64,000 nt of DNA. Origin: Candidatus Gastranaerophilales bacterium (GTDB taxonomy: Bacteria > Cyanobacteriota > Vampirovibrionia > Gastranaerophilales > Gastranaerophilaceae). The stretch's first letter is position 1; every line of letters begins with the position of its first letter. The stretch covers positions 22,981-86,980 of the forward strand of contig CALVBT010000008.1 of assembly GCA_944325885.1 (NCBI GenBank), in the 5' to 3' direction. A model generated the notes under the pieces. It was not told the DNA's origin, did no database searches, and was given only the letters and a program-made list of their open reading frames with translations. Of this stretch, positions 44,679 to 53,022 are shown piece after piece. Made by a program: the position numbers and the translations under genes.

Positions 44679-45299
44679 ATGAATTATATCTGGTTTTTAA
44701 TTATTTTAATCTCTATTGCTTCAGCAGCTTATACAGGCAAAATAGATGCTGTAGTAAATGCAGTAATGACAGGCTGCCAAAAAGCAATAGAAACTGGGCT
44801 TTATCTCGCCGGAATTATGGCGTTTTGGCTCGGAATCATGAAAATAGCGGAAAAATCCGGACTTGTGCAAAAGATTGCTCAGCTGATTAAACCTGCTGCA
44901 AAATTTTTGTTTCCGGATATTCCCGAAAAAAATCCTGTAATTGGCGATATTGCAATGAATTTTACTGCCAATGCCTTTGGTCTGGCTAATGCTGCTACTC
45001 CTATCGGGATAGAGGCAATGAAAAAACTGCAGGATTTGAATAAAGATAAAAATTCTGCCTCAAATGACATGTGTACACTGCTGGCTATGAATACAGCAGG
45101 CTGGCAGCTAGTGCCGGCTACGGTTATTGCTGTTCTTGTGTCGTGCGGGTCAAAAAATCCGACAGAAATAGTTTTCCCTACTTTGATTGTTACAACAATA
45201 GCTTTTGTGTCGGCAATTGTTAGCGTCAAAATTCTGGAACGCTTTACAAAACCGCAGCTGCCTGCAGAAACAAATGAACAGACAGGAGAAGATAAATGA
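44679..45299 (+). CDS. spmA: Nucleoside-recognition (Gate) domain membrane protein, SpmA-like
   Basis: 206 residues from the ATG at 44679; a TTG at 44655 is in frame. Several hydrophobic helices carry the SpmA pattern AIETGLYLAGIMAFWLGIMKIAEKSGLV and GDIAMNFTANAFGLANAATPIGIEAMKKLQ. In Bacillus SpmA and SpmB act in spore-core dehydration, yet homologues occur in many non-sporulating bacteria where their role is unknown. The last four bases overlap spmB (ATGA), the usual pairing. It lies 39 bp after the TolC-like gene. Confidence 0.88.
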   Translation: MNYIWFLIILISIASAAYTGKIDAVVNAVMTGCQKAIETGLYLAGIMAFWLGIMKIAEKSGLVQKIAQLIKPAAKFLFPDIPEKNPVIGDIAMNFTANAFGLANAATPIGIEAMKKLQDLNKDKNSASNDMCTLLAMNTAGWQLVPATVIAVLVSCGSKNPTEIVFPTLIVTTIAFVSAIVSVKILERFTKPQLPAETNEQTGEDK

Positions 45300-45832
45300 T
45301 AAAAACTTTAGTCAGCACAATTTCTGTCTGGTTGATACCTGCTATTATTTTAGTCAGCCTGCTGTGGGGCGTGATAAAAAAAGTGCCTGTGTACGAAACT
45401 TTTGTTGATGGTGCAAAAGACGGACTAAAGGTTTCTGTCAGCATTGTTCCTTATCTTCTTGCAATAATTGTGGCTGTATCGATGCTGAGAGCCTCTGGCG
45501 CAATTGATATAGCACAGCACCTTCTGGCAGGATTTTTGGACTGGATAAAGGTTCCTGTTGATGTTCTGCCTGTTATGATTATACGTTCTTTGTCAGGCAG
45601 TGCCGTACTCGGCCTGTTTTCCGAAATCGCAAACAATTACGGCCCCGATGCTTATGCGACAAAACTCGCAGCCATAATGGTCGGCAGCTCGGAAACTACT
45701 TTTTATGTTCTGGCTGTTTATTTTGGCTCTGTAGGCATAAAGAAATTTCGCCATGCTTTGTGTGCGGGGATTTTTGCTGATATAATCGGTATAATAGCTG
45801 CTGTTGCGGTGGCAAGATGGTTGTTTCTTTAA
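45296..45832 (+). CDS. spmB: Nucleoside-recognition (Gate) domain membrane protein, SpmB-like
   Basis: 178 residues, four to five helices, with YETFVDGAKDGLKVSVSIVPYLLAIIVAVSMLRASG, RSLSGSAVLGLFSE and MVGSSETTFYVLAVYFGSVGIKKFRHAL, all typical of SpmB. It overlaps spmA by 4 nt. The pair may form one transporter-like complex. No sporulation gene is in the window. Confidence 0.88.
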   Translation: MIKTLVSTISVWLIPAIILVSLLWGVIKKVPVYETFVDGAKDGLKVSVSIVPYLLAIIVAVSMLRASGAIDIAQHLLAGFLDWIKVPVDVLPVMIIRSLSGSAVLGLFSEIANNYGPDAYATKLAAIMVGSSETTFYVLAVYFGSVGIKKFRHALCAGIFADIIGIIAAVAVARWLFL

Positions 45833-45858
45833 TAAGAATTTAATAAAAAGGGTATTTT

Positions 45859-46671
45859 ATGTTAAAAAAAATCGCAGTATGTTTTATGATGATGTCAGTG
45901 CTTGTCCTTTGCGGCTGCAAAAGAGAGTCTGATACAAAACAGGATACCCTGTCAGCAATAAAAAAACGAGGGGAGCTTGTTGTCGGCGTGAAGTACGATT
46001 CCAAACCCTTTGGATTTGTGAAAGACGGAAAACTGCAAGGCTACGATATTGATATTGCTCACCTGATTGCAAAAAGAATCCTCGGCAATGAGCGTCTTGT
46101 GAGATTTGTAGAGGTAAACGCCTCTAACAGAATATCAAAGCTCTATGAGGGCGAAGTCGATATGGTAATTGCCACAATGACTATTACTCCTCAGCGTGCG
46201 CAGGTTGTTGATTTTTCTCTGCCATACTACTATGTTGGTCAGGCGGTAATGATTAGACGTGGCACGGCAATAAAAACTGTCGGAGATTTGAACGGAAGAA
46301 GAGTTATCATTGTTTTGGGTACTACGGGCGAAAAAAATATAAGACTCTTTGCTCCGGAGATTATTCTGCAAGGTTACAGGACATATCAGGATGGATTCAA
46401 TGCTTTTCTTAACAGAAAGGCAGAGGCTATGACGACAGATGACAGCATACTTGCAGGATTTGTTATGGATCATCCGGAATTTGTTATACTGCCTCAAAGA
46501 TATTCCCAAGACGGCTATGGTATTGCTTTTAGAAAAGAGCCGGAGAGTGCTGCTTTGAAAGCAGAGGTCAATGCTGCTATTGGTGAATTGAGAAGAAAAG
46601 GCTATTTAAATATGCTCAAAAAACAGTGGCTGCCTGCAGCAAGCGGTGATTTTAAAGATTCTTCTAAATAA
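45859..46671 (+). CDS. Amino-acid ABC transporter substrate-binding lipoprotein
   Basis: 270 residues. The signal sequence ends LCGC, with C20 as lipidation site. The SBP_bac_3 fold is shown by GELVVGVKYDSKPFGFVKDGKLQGYDIDIAHLIAKRI, EVDMVIATMTITPQRAQVVDFSLPYY and GYGIAFRKE. It would bind a polar amino acid outside the inner membrane. The permease and ATPase genes are not adjacent. It follows spmB by 26 nt, so it may share its transcript. Confidence 0.9.
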   Translation: MLKKIAVCFMMMSVLVLCGCKRESDTKQDTLSAIKKRGELVVGVKYDSKPFGFVKDGKLQGYDIDIAHLIAKRILGNERLVRFVEVNASNRISKLYEGEVDMVIATMTITPQRAQVVDFSLPYYYVGQAVMIRRGTAIKTVGDLNGRRVIIVLGTTGEKNIRLFAPEIILQGYRTYQDGFNAFLNRKAEAMTTDDSILAGFVMDHPEFVILPQRYSQDGYGIAFRKEPESAALKAEVNAAIGELRRKGYLNMLKKQWLPAASGDFKDSSK

Positions 46672-46701
46672 TCAGATTCTTCTGTTGCATACAAAATTTG
46701 A

Positions 46702-47265
46702 TTAGTTCTGGTTGATGTGTTTAAGCACTTTGCACGGATTGCCGGCTGCTACCACATTGTCAGGTATGTTTTTTGTAACAACGCTGCCTGCCCCGATAAC
46801 CGTGTTGTCCCCTATTTTTACCCCCGGCATAACACTGACATTTCCGCCTATCCATACATTGTCCCCGACCATAATCGGGTATGCATATTCCAGCCCCTTG
46901 TTTCTTTGGTTTGCGAGTATAGGGTGGTTTGTTGTATAAAATCCGCAGTTTGGCCCGACAAAGACGTTGTTCCCGAATATCACTCTGGCCGTGTCCAAAA
47001 TTACGAGATTGTGGTTTGCATAAAAATTGGCACCTATTTCTATATTGTACCCGTAATCGCAGTGAAAAGGCTGTTCTATAAAAAACAGACCGTTTGTTTT
47101 TCCGAGCAGCTTTATTATTATCCCCTGTCTGTTGCCCATCATTTCGGGATAGGTTTTGTTATATTTGTGACAGAGGTTTTTGCATTTTAATCTTTGTGCA
47201 AACAACTTTTTGTCTATAGACGGATTGCACACAAAACCTTCCTGTATTTTTTCCTTTTCGTTCAT
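46702..47265 (-). CDS. Sugar O-acetyltransferase, left-handed beta helix (Maa/LacA type)
   Basis: 187 residues. The N-terminal maltose-acetyltransferase helix block (about 1-60) is followed by hexapeptide repeats (YNIEIGANFYANHNLVILDTARVIFGNNVFVGPN) and the CoA-binding IWIGGNVSVMPGVKIGDNTVIGAGSVVTKNIPDNVVAAGNPCKVL. The catalytic histidine is in TTNHPI. It acetylates free sugars such as maltose or galactosides, often called detoxification. It is monocistronic. Confidence 0.9.
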   Translation of the reverse strand: MNEKEKIQEGFVCNPSIDKKLFAQRLKCKNLCHKYNKTYPEMMGNRQGIIIKLLGKTNGLFFIEQPFHCDYGYNIEIGANFYANHNLVILDTARVIFGNNVFVGPNCGFYTTNHPILANQRNKGLEYAYPIMVGDNVWIGGNVSVMPGVKIGDNTVIGAGSVVTKNIPDNVVAAGNPCKVLKHINQN

Positions 47266-47391
47266 TACACGATAATCCTGTTAAAATCATAAACCGCTCT
47301 CAGTTTATATCCTAAACTATGCGTATGCTTTTTTAGCCGGATAACGGTACCTGAAAATAGAATATTTCTTTCTGGATTAAAAAAATACAGT

Positions 47392-49362
47392 TTATTTTAA
47401 TTCTTCTAACTTTTCTTCAAAGCTTGTTTTTTGATAGTTAATTTTTGAAGAAATTATAGGCTGCCTGTACTCTGATTTGTTTATAGAGCGTGCATCAACT
47501 ATCGGTGATGGCGGCATAATAAACCATTTGTACAGAGCAGTGGACATTCTGCGGAAGAATTTTTGCAGCCATTCTAGTTTTTGTTCTTGTGATATGGGCT
47601 GATTCTGCTCTTTCATGTGTTTTTCGTGCAAGAATTCTGCCTGCATCATATCTCCTATTGTTTGCTGCAGGTTTTCTACACGCCAGATTACTTCATCCAA
47701 AAATTCGTAAGGCATAAGAGCTTCTTCTGCTAGCAGAGGTTTGCCTGTTTTTGGATTTATGGCAAGTTCTGCACCGGGGCGTTTTGCTATTATGCTTTCT
47801 GGAATAGCGTTTTTTACTTTTCTGTGTTTGTTGAGCCATCTTGCGAGGGCAAATAATTTTGTCTTAGACACATCTGCCAAAGGCGCAAATCCGCCCGACA
47901 TATCGCCGTTTATTGTTGCATAACCCATATAAAGTTCTGACTTGTCAGAGGTAGCAATAGGCAGGCAGGAGCCGAATTCATTGGCTATGCCCCACAGTAT
48001 CAATGCACGTGAGCGGGCCTGTATATTGTCGTTTGTAAAGCTTTCCTTGTATCTTCCGTCCCAGACCTTTTCTATGGAGCTAAAAACTTCATCAAATTTT
48101 GTTCTTGTGGAATCAAACATATCTTTGATGGAAATTTCAGTAAAGTTTATGCCCAGATTGTTGGCGAGTTCTCTTGCATCGTTTTTGCTTTCGCTGCTGG
48201 TGATTTTAGATGGCATACTTATGCCAAAAACATTCTCTGCCCCGAGCGCATCAGCCAGAAGCACTGCACTGACTGTTGAATCCAGACCGCCTGAAAGACC
48301 CAGCACAGCTCTTTTAAATCCTGTTTTTTGAAAATAGTCACGGATTGACTGGACTATTGTGAGGTATGTTCTCTCCAAATCAGGCTCGTGGTCCAGTGTA
48401 AAGGCCTTTTGTTCGTTCAGGGTTTTTTCCAGCCCGTCGGGCAGTGCAATGATTTCTCCGCCCTTGGATGGTGAAACTATAAAAAACTGTTCCTGATAGG
48501 ATTTTGCTCTTGCAATGAGTTCTCCTTTTTTGTTGTAAACTCTTGATGCACCTTCAAAAGAAAGGCATTCGCCCGAGCCTGTCTGGTTTACGTAAACTAT
48601 CGGAGTGTTGTATTTTTTTGCTGCAAAGCCGAGCATATTATGTTTTAGCTGTTCTTTTTTCGCTCTTGTAATAGAAGAAGAACAGTTGATTAAGTAATTT
48701 GGCTTTTGCTCTTCTACGACGCTTTTTACGGGGTCGTTTTTGTACAGATTTTTTTCAAAGAAATCAAAGTCGTTCCAGCCGTCTTCGCATACTATTATGC
48801 CTGCTTTTTGGCCGTTTATATCAGTGATTCTGTTTTTGCTGTCGATTTCAGAGGGTTCAAAGTGTCTGTAGTCATTAAATTCTGCGTAGTTTGGCAGGAG
48901 TGTTTTTCTTATTACACGTTCTATTTTGCCGTTACACAAGACAGCAATTGAGTTGTAGTAGTTTTTGCCTGTTTTTTCTTTATTAAATTCTACAAAGCCT
49001 ATAACAACTTTTGTTTTTCCTTCCACTTTTGTTGCAAGAGCTTTGAGCCATTCTATATTTTCTTCTACAATAAGCGGAAAACGGTCTATAAAATCACCTA
49101 TAGGATAACCTATCAAATACATTTCCGGAAAGACTATGGCTCCGACTTCGAGCCTTTGCGCCCATTGTATCCATTTTAGTGCTTTTTTTGCGTTGCCTTT
49201 TATATCTCCCGAGGTCGGGTTTGTCTGCGCAAGCACTATTGCATCATCAGGCAGCAGTTGTTTTAGTTCTTTTGCCAGACGGTCTTTCTCTTCTTCAGAC
49301 AGAGTATTGTTTTTTATATCGTTATCAATTTTTTGTGCCAGTGTGTATATTTTTGTATCCAT
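47392..49362 (-). CDS. nadE: Glutamine-dependent NAD+ synthetase
   Basis: 656 residues from the ATG at 49362, after GAGGG; an earlier TTG is less likely. The N-terminal nitrilase-type glutaminase has the triad E80 (FPEMYL), K153 (RKTLLP) and C192 (VCEDGW). The synthetase domain has the ATP loop SGGLDST (357-363) and the segment ATSDKSELYMGYATINGDMSGGFAPL. It amidates nicotinate adenine dinucleotide. The gene follows rpsR on the same strand but is separated from it by a terminator. Confidence 0.96.
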   Translation of the reverse strand: MDTKIYTLAQKIDNDIKNNTLSEEEKDRLAKELKQLLPDDAIVLAQTNPTSGDIKGNAKKALKWIQWAQRLEVGAIVFPEMYLIGYPIGDFIDRFPLIVEENIEWLKALATKVEGKTKVVIGFVEFNKEKTGKNYYNSIAVLCNGKIERVIRKTLLPNYAEFNDYRHFEPSEIDSKNRITDINGQKAGIIVCEDGWNDFDFFEKNLYKNDPVKSVVEEQKPNYLINCSSSITRAKKEQLKHNMLGFAAKKYNTPIVYVNQTGSGECLSFEGASRVYNKKGELIARAKSYQEQFFIVSPSKGGEIIALPDGLEKTLNEQKAFTLDHEPDLERTYLTIVQSIRDYFQKTGFKRAVLGLSGGLDSTVSAVLLADALGAENVFGISMPSKITSSESKNDARELANNLGINFTEISIKDMFDSTRTKFDEVFSSIEKVWDGRYKESFTNDNIQARSRALILWGIANEFGSCLPIATSDKSELYMGYATINGDMSGGFAPLADVSKTKLFALARWLNKHRKVKNAIPESIIAKRPGAELAINPKTGKPLLAEEALMPYEFLDEVIWRVENLQQTIGDMMQAEFLHEKHMKEQNQPISQEQKLEWLQKFFRRMSTALYKWFIMPPSPIVDARSINKSEYRQPIISSKINYQKTSFEEKLEELK

Positions 49363-49391
49363 ATTTACCCTCTTCAGGTACAAGTTTATAA

Positions 49392-49420
49392 CAAAAAAGA
49401 CTCCTGTTAAATACAGGAGC
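49392..49420 (-). terminator. Terminator of the rpsF-ssb-rpsR operon
   Basis: CTCCTGT (49401-49407) pairs with ACAGGAG (49413-49419), and on the minus strand a run of T follows. Confidence 0.85.
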
Positions 49421-49447
49421 CTTTTCTATTTATTACAAGTATAATTC

Positions 49448-49678
49448 TTAGTCATATACATAGTTGATTAAAGCAGCTTCTCTTGCTTTTTTAACAGCTC
49501 TTGCAAGCATTCTCTGGTGTTCAGCGCAAGTGCCGGTGATTCTTCTCGGAAGGATTTTACCGGCTTCTGTTAAATATCTTCTGATTTTTTGAGCATCTTT
49601 GTAATCAATAACTTCTACTTTATCTGCACAGAAATTGCAGCTTTTTCTTTTGTTTTTGTCGATTTGTGGTCTTGCCAT
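49448..49678 (-). CDS. rpsR: 30S ribosomal protein bS18
   Basis: 76 residues: KRKSCNFCADKVEVIDYKDAQKIRRYLTEAGKILPRRITGTCAEHQRMLARAVKKAREAAL in outline, the complete bS18 pattern. The Cys pair in the N-terminus (CNFC) marks the zinc-ribbon (C+) form. It binds bS6 on the 30S platform. It is last in rpsF-ssb-rpsR. The spacer before it holds interleaved stems that could be an autoregulatory site. Confidence 0.97.
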   Translation of the reverse strand: MARPQIDKNKRKSCNFCADKVEVIDYKDAQKIRRYLTEAGKILPRRITGTCAEHQRMLARAVKKAREAALINYVYD

Positions 49679-49727
49679 TGTTTTTTCCTTTTCTATTTTT
49701 GTGTGTAATTTGTAACTTGGCTTTTGC

Positions 49728-49796
49728 GCCCGGACTAACTTATTTGAGCAAGGATTAGTCAGCTTTTTGGGGAGTCCTTGCCCGCACTAACTTATT
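49728..49796 (-). promoter_or_regulatory. Pseudoknot-forming spacer before rpsR with a 17-bp direct repeat
   Basis: In the 116-bp ssb-rpsR spacer GCAAGGA (49748-49754) pairs with TCCTTGC (49775-49781), and GACTAA (49733-49738) pairs with TTAGTC (49755-49760). On the minus strand this is an H-type pseudoknot with loops of 14, 0 and 9 nt. GCCCGGACTAACTTATT and GCCCGCACTAACTTATT repeat 52 bp apart. It could be a ribosomal-protein binding site; this is inference. Confidence 0.5.
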
Positions 49797-50199
49797 AGAA
49801 CGGAATTTCGTCCTCGCCTATTAAGTCGTCCGAGAAATCGGTCTGCCCGAATTGTACTAAAGTATCGGGCGAGTTTTGTGCTGCAGGAACTCCTGCGGAA
49901 TCTCCTGCAAGTCTTTCTATAGCAAAGGCATCAAGCTCTACTATTCTTTTTTCTGAGCCGTCTTCGTTTTTGACTGTATTATTCTGAAGTCTGCCTTCTA
50001 CGATAATGCGGTCGCCTTTTTGGACGGATTCTTCAACAGTGGAAGCAAGATTCCCTTTTGCAAGTACTCTGACGAGAGTTTCGTCATTGTTGTTAGAAAT
50101 GTTCATAGCAAATGCACAAATAGGTACATTGTTAGAGGTAAACCGTTTTTCCGGCATTCTGTAAACTGTTCCTGAAATTACTGCTTTTGCTAAGCTCAT
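49795..50199 (-). CDS. ssb: Single-stranded DNA-binding protein
   Basis: 134 residues. The OB fold is recognisable (LAKAVISGTVYRMPEKRF, VPICAFAMNI, GDRIIVEGRLQN) and the acidic C-terminal tip DDLIGEDEIPF recruits repair and replication partners. It is somewhat shorter than typical (about 150-180), with a short linker. Its place between rpsF and rpsR is the common bacterial arrangement. Confidence 0.96.
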   Translation of the reverse strand: MSLAKAVISGTVYRMPEKRFTSNNVPICAFAMNISNNNDETLVRVLAKGNLASTVEESVQKGDRIIVEGRLQNNTVKNEDGSEKRIVELDAFAIERLAGDSAGVPAAQNSPDTLVQFGQTDFSDDLIGEDEIPF

Positions 50200-50221
50200 T
50201 TTTTTCTCCTGACTTTCTTGA

Positions 50222-50518
50222 CTATGCGCCTACTTTAGAAGCTTCCATAAACATTGTTCTTAAAATGTTTTCGTTCAAGCTTAATTGTCTTCTAAATTCG
50301 CTAACTTTAGAAGGGTCTAATTCTAAAACCTGTGCTACATAGTGGCCATCTCTAAAATTCTGGATGTCGTGAGCCAGTTTTTTTCTGCCCATTTTGTCAG
50401 TAGAAGAAACGCTTCCGCCGAGAGATTTTACAGTATCTTCTATTTTAGCAATGATTTTATCTGCTTCTTCTGCATCCATATTAGGCTTAATAATTGTAAG
50501 TAATTCGTATTTTTTCAA
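50222..50518 (-). CDS. rpsF: 30S ribosomal protein bS6
   Basis: 98 residues with MKKYELLTIIKPNMDAEEADKIIAKIEDTV at the start and DKMGRKKLAHDIQNFRDGHYVAQVLELDPSKVSEFRRQLSLNENILR. It is the first gene of rpsF-ssb-rpsR, with AAGGAG 9-10 nt upstream. Copy 3 of the dispersed repeat lies about 100 bp upstream, ending with an outward TTGACT. Confidence 0.97.
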   Translation of the reverse strand: MKKYELLTIIKPNMDAEEADKIIAKIEDTVKSLGGSVSSTDKMGRKKLAHDIQNFRDGHYVAQVLELDPSKVSEFRRQLSLNENILRTMFMEASKVGA

Positions 50519-50623
50519 TTTTTTGCTCCTTTATGGTACTTATACTTGTAGATAGCACCTTATCATAAACAAAAATTGAATACAAACTATTTTGCGTTAA
50601 ATCTTACGTATGCTTAATATTTC

Positions 50624-50829
50624 CTATAGTCAACTGACTCCGACTACTTGTAGAACCTGTGCAATTGGCAAGTCCGTTTTGTTAAACAAGTCCGGCACAG
50701 GCAACAAGTACATGGGGTCACTTCCGATATACTTATGCTTTTGCGTCCTCGCTACCTCTCATAATTATATTTTTTTGGATGCCACTGGTGTACACTTCTA
50801 CAAGCGAAGCCGCCTCAGACAATTTATAT
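50624..50829 (+). repeat. Dispersed structured repeat, copy 3
   Basis: The longest copy, about 206 bp. The hairpin helices are GACTCC 50636-50641 with GGGGTC 50714-50719, ACTTGTAG 50646-50653 with CAACAAGT 50702-50709 (one mismatch), and CCTGTGC 50656-50662 with GCACAGG 50695-50701. The middle differs from the other copies. The right block ACAAGCGAAGCCGCCTCAGA matches copy 2 and ends 8-18 bp before the stop of the dehydrogenase gene. Confidence 0.85.
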
Positions 50830-50836
50830 GAAATAT

Positions 50837-51850
50837 CTAGTTTACGTTGTTGTCTACTACGCCGTCTACAAACGAATTTATGTTTGACATGACGGTTTCC
50901 AGTATCCTGTTTATGGCTTCTTTTGTGTTGTAAGCAATGTGCGGGGTGATTATCACATTAGGCAGCTGCTGCAAACGAGTGTTCAAAATAGTCTGCTTTA
51001 GGGTTCCTTCGTTGAGTCTGCTTATGTCCACAAGATAATCAGGGTCAGAAATTGTTTCTTCGCTCTCCAGTACATCCAGCCCCGCTCCGGCAATTTCTTT
51101 CCGGTTAATTGCATTGTAAAGAGCCTGTGTTTCAATGAGTTCGCCTCTGGCTGTGTTGATTAAGATTGCAGAATTTTTCATTTTTTTAAAGGCTTCTTCA
51201 TTGAACATGTGCCTGTTATCTTTTGTAAGCGGTGTGTGAAGCGAAATAAAATCAGATTCTTTTAAAAGCGTGTCAAAGTCGGTATATTTTACCCTGTAGT
51301 TTTCAACAAGCTCCTGTTTTTGGGTCAAATCAAGCCCCAGTATATTCATATCAAACCCGTAAGCCAGTCTGGCGAACTCGGAACCTATGGCTCCAAGGCC
51401 TATTATCCCTATTGTCTTTCCGCCCAGCTCCTGACCTATCAGTGTTTGGGTATTTATATCAATTTCTTTGTACTCAATGTAGGACTGGCTTACTTTTCTG
51501 CAGACATCGAGCAATAGTGCCATGGCAAACTCCGCAACACTTTTGTTTCCGTAGTTTGGAGTGTTTTCCACGACTATATTGTTGTCGTTGCAGTAGTCCA
51601 AATCTATGTGGTTGTAACCCACAGAACGCAGCGCAATCAATTCAAGATGAGGGAATTGTTTTAATATTTCTGCGCCTACCCTTGAGGTCGTAAAAACAGA
51701 TATTATTGATGCTTCTTTGTAGTGTGAGGGCAGATGCAGCAGGTTGTTCAGGGAATTTTCTTCCAGATAATATTCGTATTTGCCTTCGTTTCTGCTTTTT
51801 AAGAATTCCTTTTCGTCTTCTTGAACATCAAAATATACAATTTTTTTCAT
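50837..51850 (-). CDS. D-isomer-specific 2-hydroxyacid dehydrogenase (D-lactate dehydrogenase-like)
   Basis: 337 residues. The NAD loop is GLGAIG (151-156); the catalytic R235 (NTARGEL), a glutamate near 264 and H304 (TPHIAY) are intact. LRSVGYNHIDLDYCNDNNIVVENTPNYG is closest to D-lactate dehydrogenases, so it probably regenerates NAD in fermentation by reducing pyruvate. It stands alone; repeat copy 3 follows its stop by a few bases. Confidence 0.9.
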   Translation of the reverse strand: MKKIVYFDVQEDEKEFLKSRNEGKYEYYLEENSLNNLLHLPSHYKEASIISVFTTSRVGAEILKQFPHLELIALRSVGYNHIDLDYCNDNNIVVENTPNYGNKSVAEFAMALLLDVCRKVSQSYIEYKEIDINTQTLIGQELGGKTIGIIGLGAIGSEFARLAYGFDMNILGLDLTQKQELVENYRVKYTDFDTLLKESDFISLHTPLTKDNRHMFNEEAFKKMKNSAILINTARGELIETQALYNAINRKEIAGAGLDVLESEETISDPDYLVDISRLNEGTLKQTILNTRLQQLPNVIITPHIAYNTKEAINRILETVMSNINSFVDGVVDNNVN

Positions 51851-51998
51851 TCTTTATCTCCTTTTTTTAGAATATAAACTGATTGTTCGATAGTTTTAAT
51901 GCTTCTTTCGGGGTAAACGGTTGGGGGATGTTGGAGCAGCAATGATATATGAAATGTTAAGAGTTTGTCTTTAAATTTTTGTCCTTTATAATTGTGAT

Positions 51999-52502
51999 AT
52001 GAGAATACTGGGGATAGATCCGGGAATAGCTATCGTGGGATACAGCGTCATTGATGTTCAGGATGATGCTTATCGTCTTGTTACTTCCGGCTCGATACAA
52101 ACAGACAAAAACAAATCAGAAGCCGGCAGGCTGCTTGAGATTTCTTCTGACATGGAAGAGATTTTAAAAACTTACAAGCCTGATACTGCCGGTGTGGAAA
52201 AACTTTACTTTTTTAAAAATCAAAAAACAATAATCCCTGTTGCTCAGGCTCGCGGGGTAATTATGATGATGTTGGAAAAGTATTCCATAGACGCTGTTGA
52301 ATATACTCCTCTTGTGGTAAAACAAACAATAACCGGCTATGGCAGAGCTTCTAAAGAAGAAGTTGCTGAAGCTGTTGAAAAAATGGTGGATAAAAACGGG
52401 AAAAATTGGCCCAAACTCGATGATACAGTAGATTCTATAGCTATTGCAGTGTGCCATGCCCGCAATCGTGAATGCAATTTGGATAGATACGTACAGGTTT
52501 GA
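51999..52502 (+). CDS. ruvC: Holliday junction resolvase RuvC
   Basis: 167 residues. The catalytic acidic residues are D7 (GIDPG), E67 (GVEKLYF), D142 and D145 (DDTVDSIAIAVCHA). It cuts Holliday junctions with RuvAB, which are not in the window. A TATAAT box lies about 10 bp before the start, so the leader is very short. It is followed 22 nt later by an unknown membrane protein. Confidence 0.96.
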   Translation: MRILGIDPGIAIVGYSVIDVQDDAYRLVTSGSIQTDKNKSEAGRLLEISSDMEEILKTYKPDTAGVEKLYFFKNQKTIIPVAQARGVIMMMLEKYSIDAVEYTPLVVKQTITGYGRASKEEVAEAVEKMVDKNGKNWPKLDDTVDSIAIAVCHARNRECNLDRYVQV

Positions 52503-52524
52503 TAATAAAAATAAGGAAACAGTT

Positions 52525-53001
52525 ATGACAATAAAAGAACTTTTGTTTAAGCAAATGGCAGCACTTTCAGGGATACTGGGGCTGATAATGGGAATTTTGA
52601 CAATCATTCCTTTTATTTGTAATTTTTCATTTTTTGCACTGGTAGTGCTTGCTGCTCCGATAATCATTGTTTATATGAAAAAAATGAATATGATTGGCAT
52701 CCTTGATATAAAACAGGGTGCTTTGTACGGCGCAATAATAGGTTTTATTTCTTTTATCGGTTTTTCAATATCTTTTGTGCCTCTTGCAACAATAATCGGA
52801 TTTATTTACAAAGGTTCTTATTATCTTGGTATCAGCCTGTTGTTTAGAGCCGGTTTTTTTGTTTTGATAATGATGGTGTTCTTTGTTGCTATACTTGCAG
52901 CATTGATGAACGCATTTTCAGGTCTTGTTACAATTTATATTTACAACCAAATTGAACAAAAACCGGATGAAGCAAAAACAGATATAAATATACAGGAATA
53001 A
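52525..53001 (+). CDS. Uncharacterised four-helix membrane protein
   Basis: 158 residues from the ATG at 52525, behind AAGGAAA; the frame is open further but overlaps ruvC. Four hydrophobic segments (about 10-32, 33-50, 65-95, 105-140) and a short charged tail (QKPDEAKTDINIQE). There is no motif of a known family; a DUF4013- or DUF5518-like small membrane protein is possible. It lies between ruvC and mtnA, probably on one transcript. Confidence 0.55.
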   Translation: MTIKELLFKQMAALSGILGLIMGILTIIPFICNFSFFALVVLAAPIIIVYMKKMNMIGILDIKQGALYGAIIGFISFIGFSISFVPLATIIGFIYKGSYYLGISLLFRAGFFVLIMMVFFVAILAALMNAFSGLVTIYIYNQIEQKPDEAKTDINIQE

Positions 53002-53022
53002 AAACAGGCAGGAATAGGAATT

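Noticed and set aside
44655..45832. Evidence for sporulation from SpmA/SpmB
   Set aside because: The two proteins are widespread in non-sporulating bacteria, and no other spore gene is present.
50610..50831. 73-codon plus-strand frame across repeat copy 3
   Set aside because: It lies inside the repeat, has no ribosome-binding site, and the other copies do not keep the frame.
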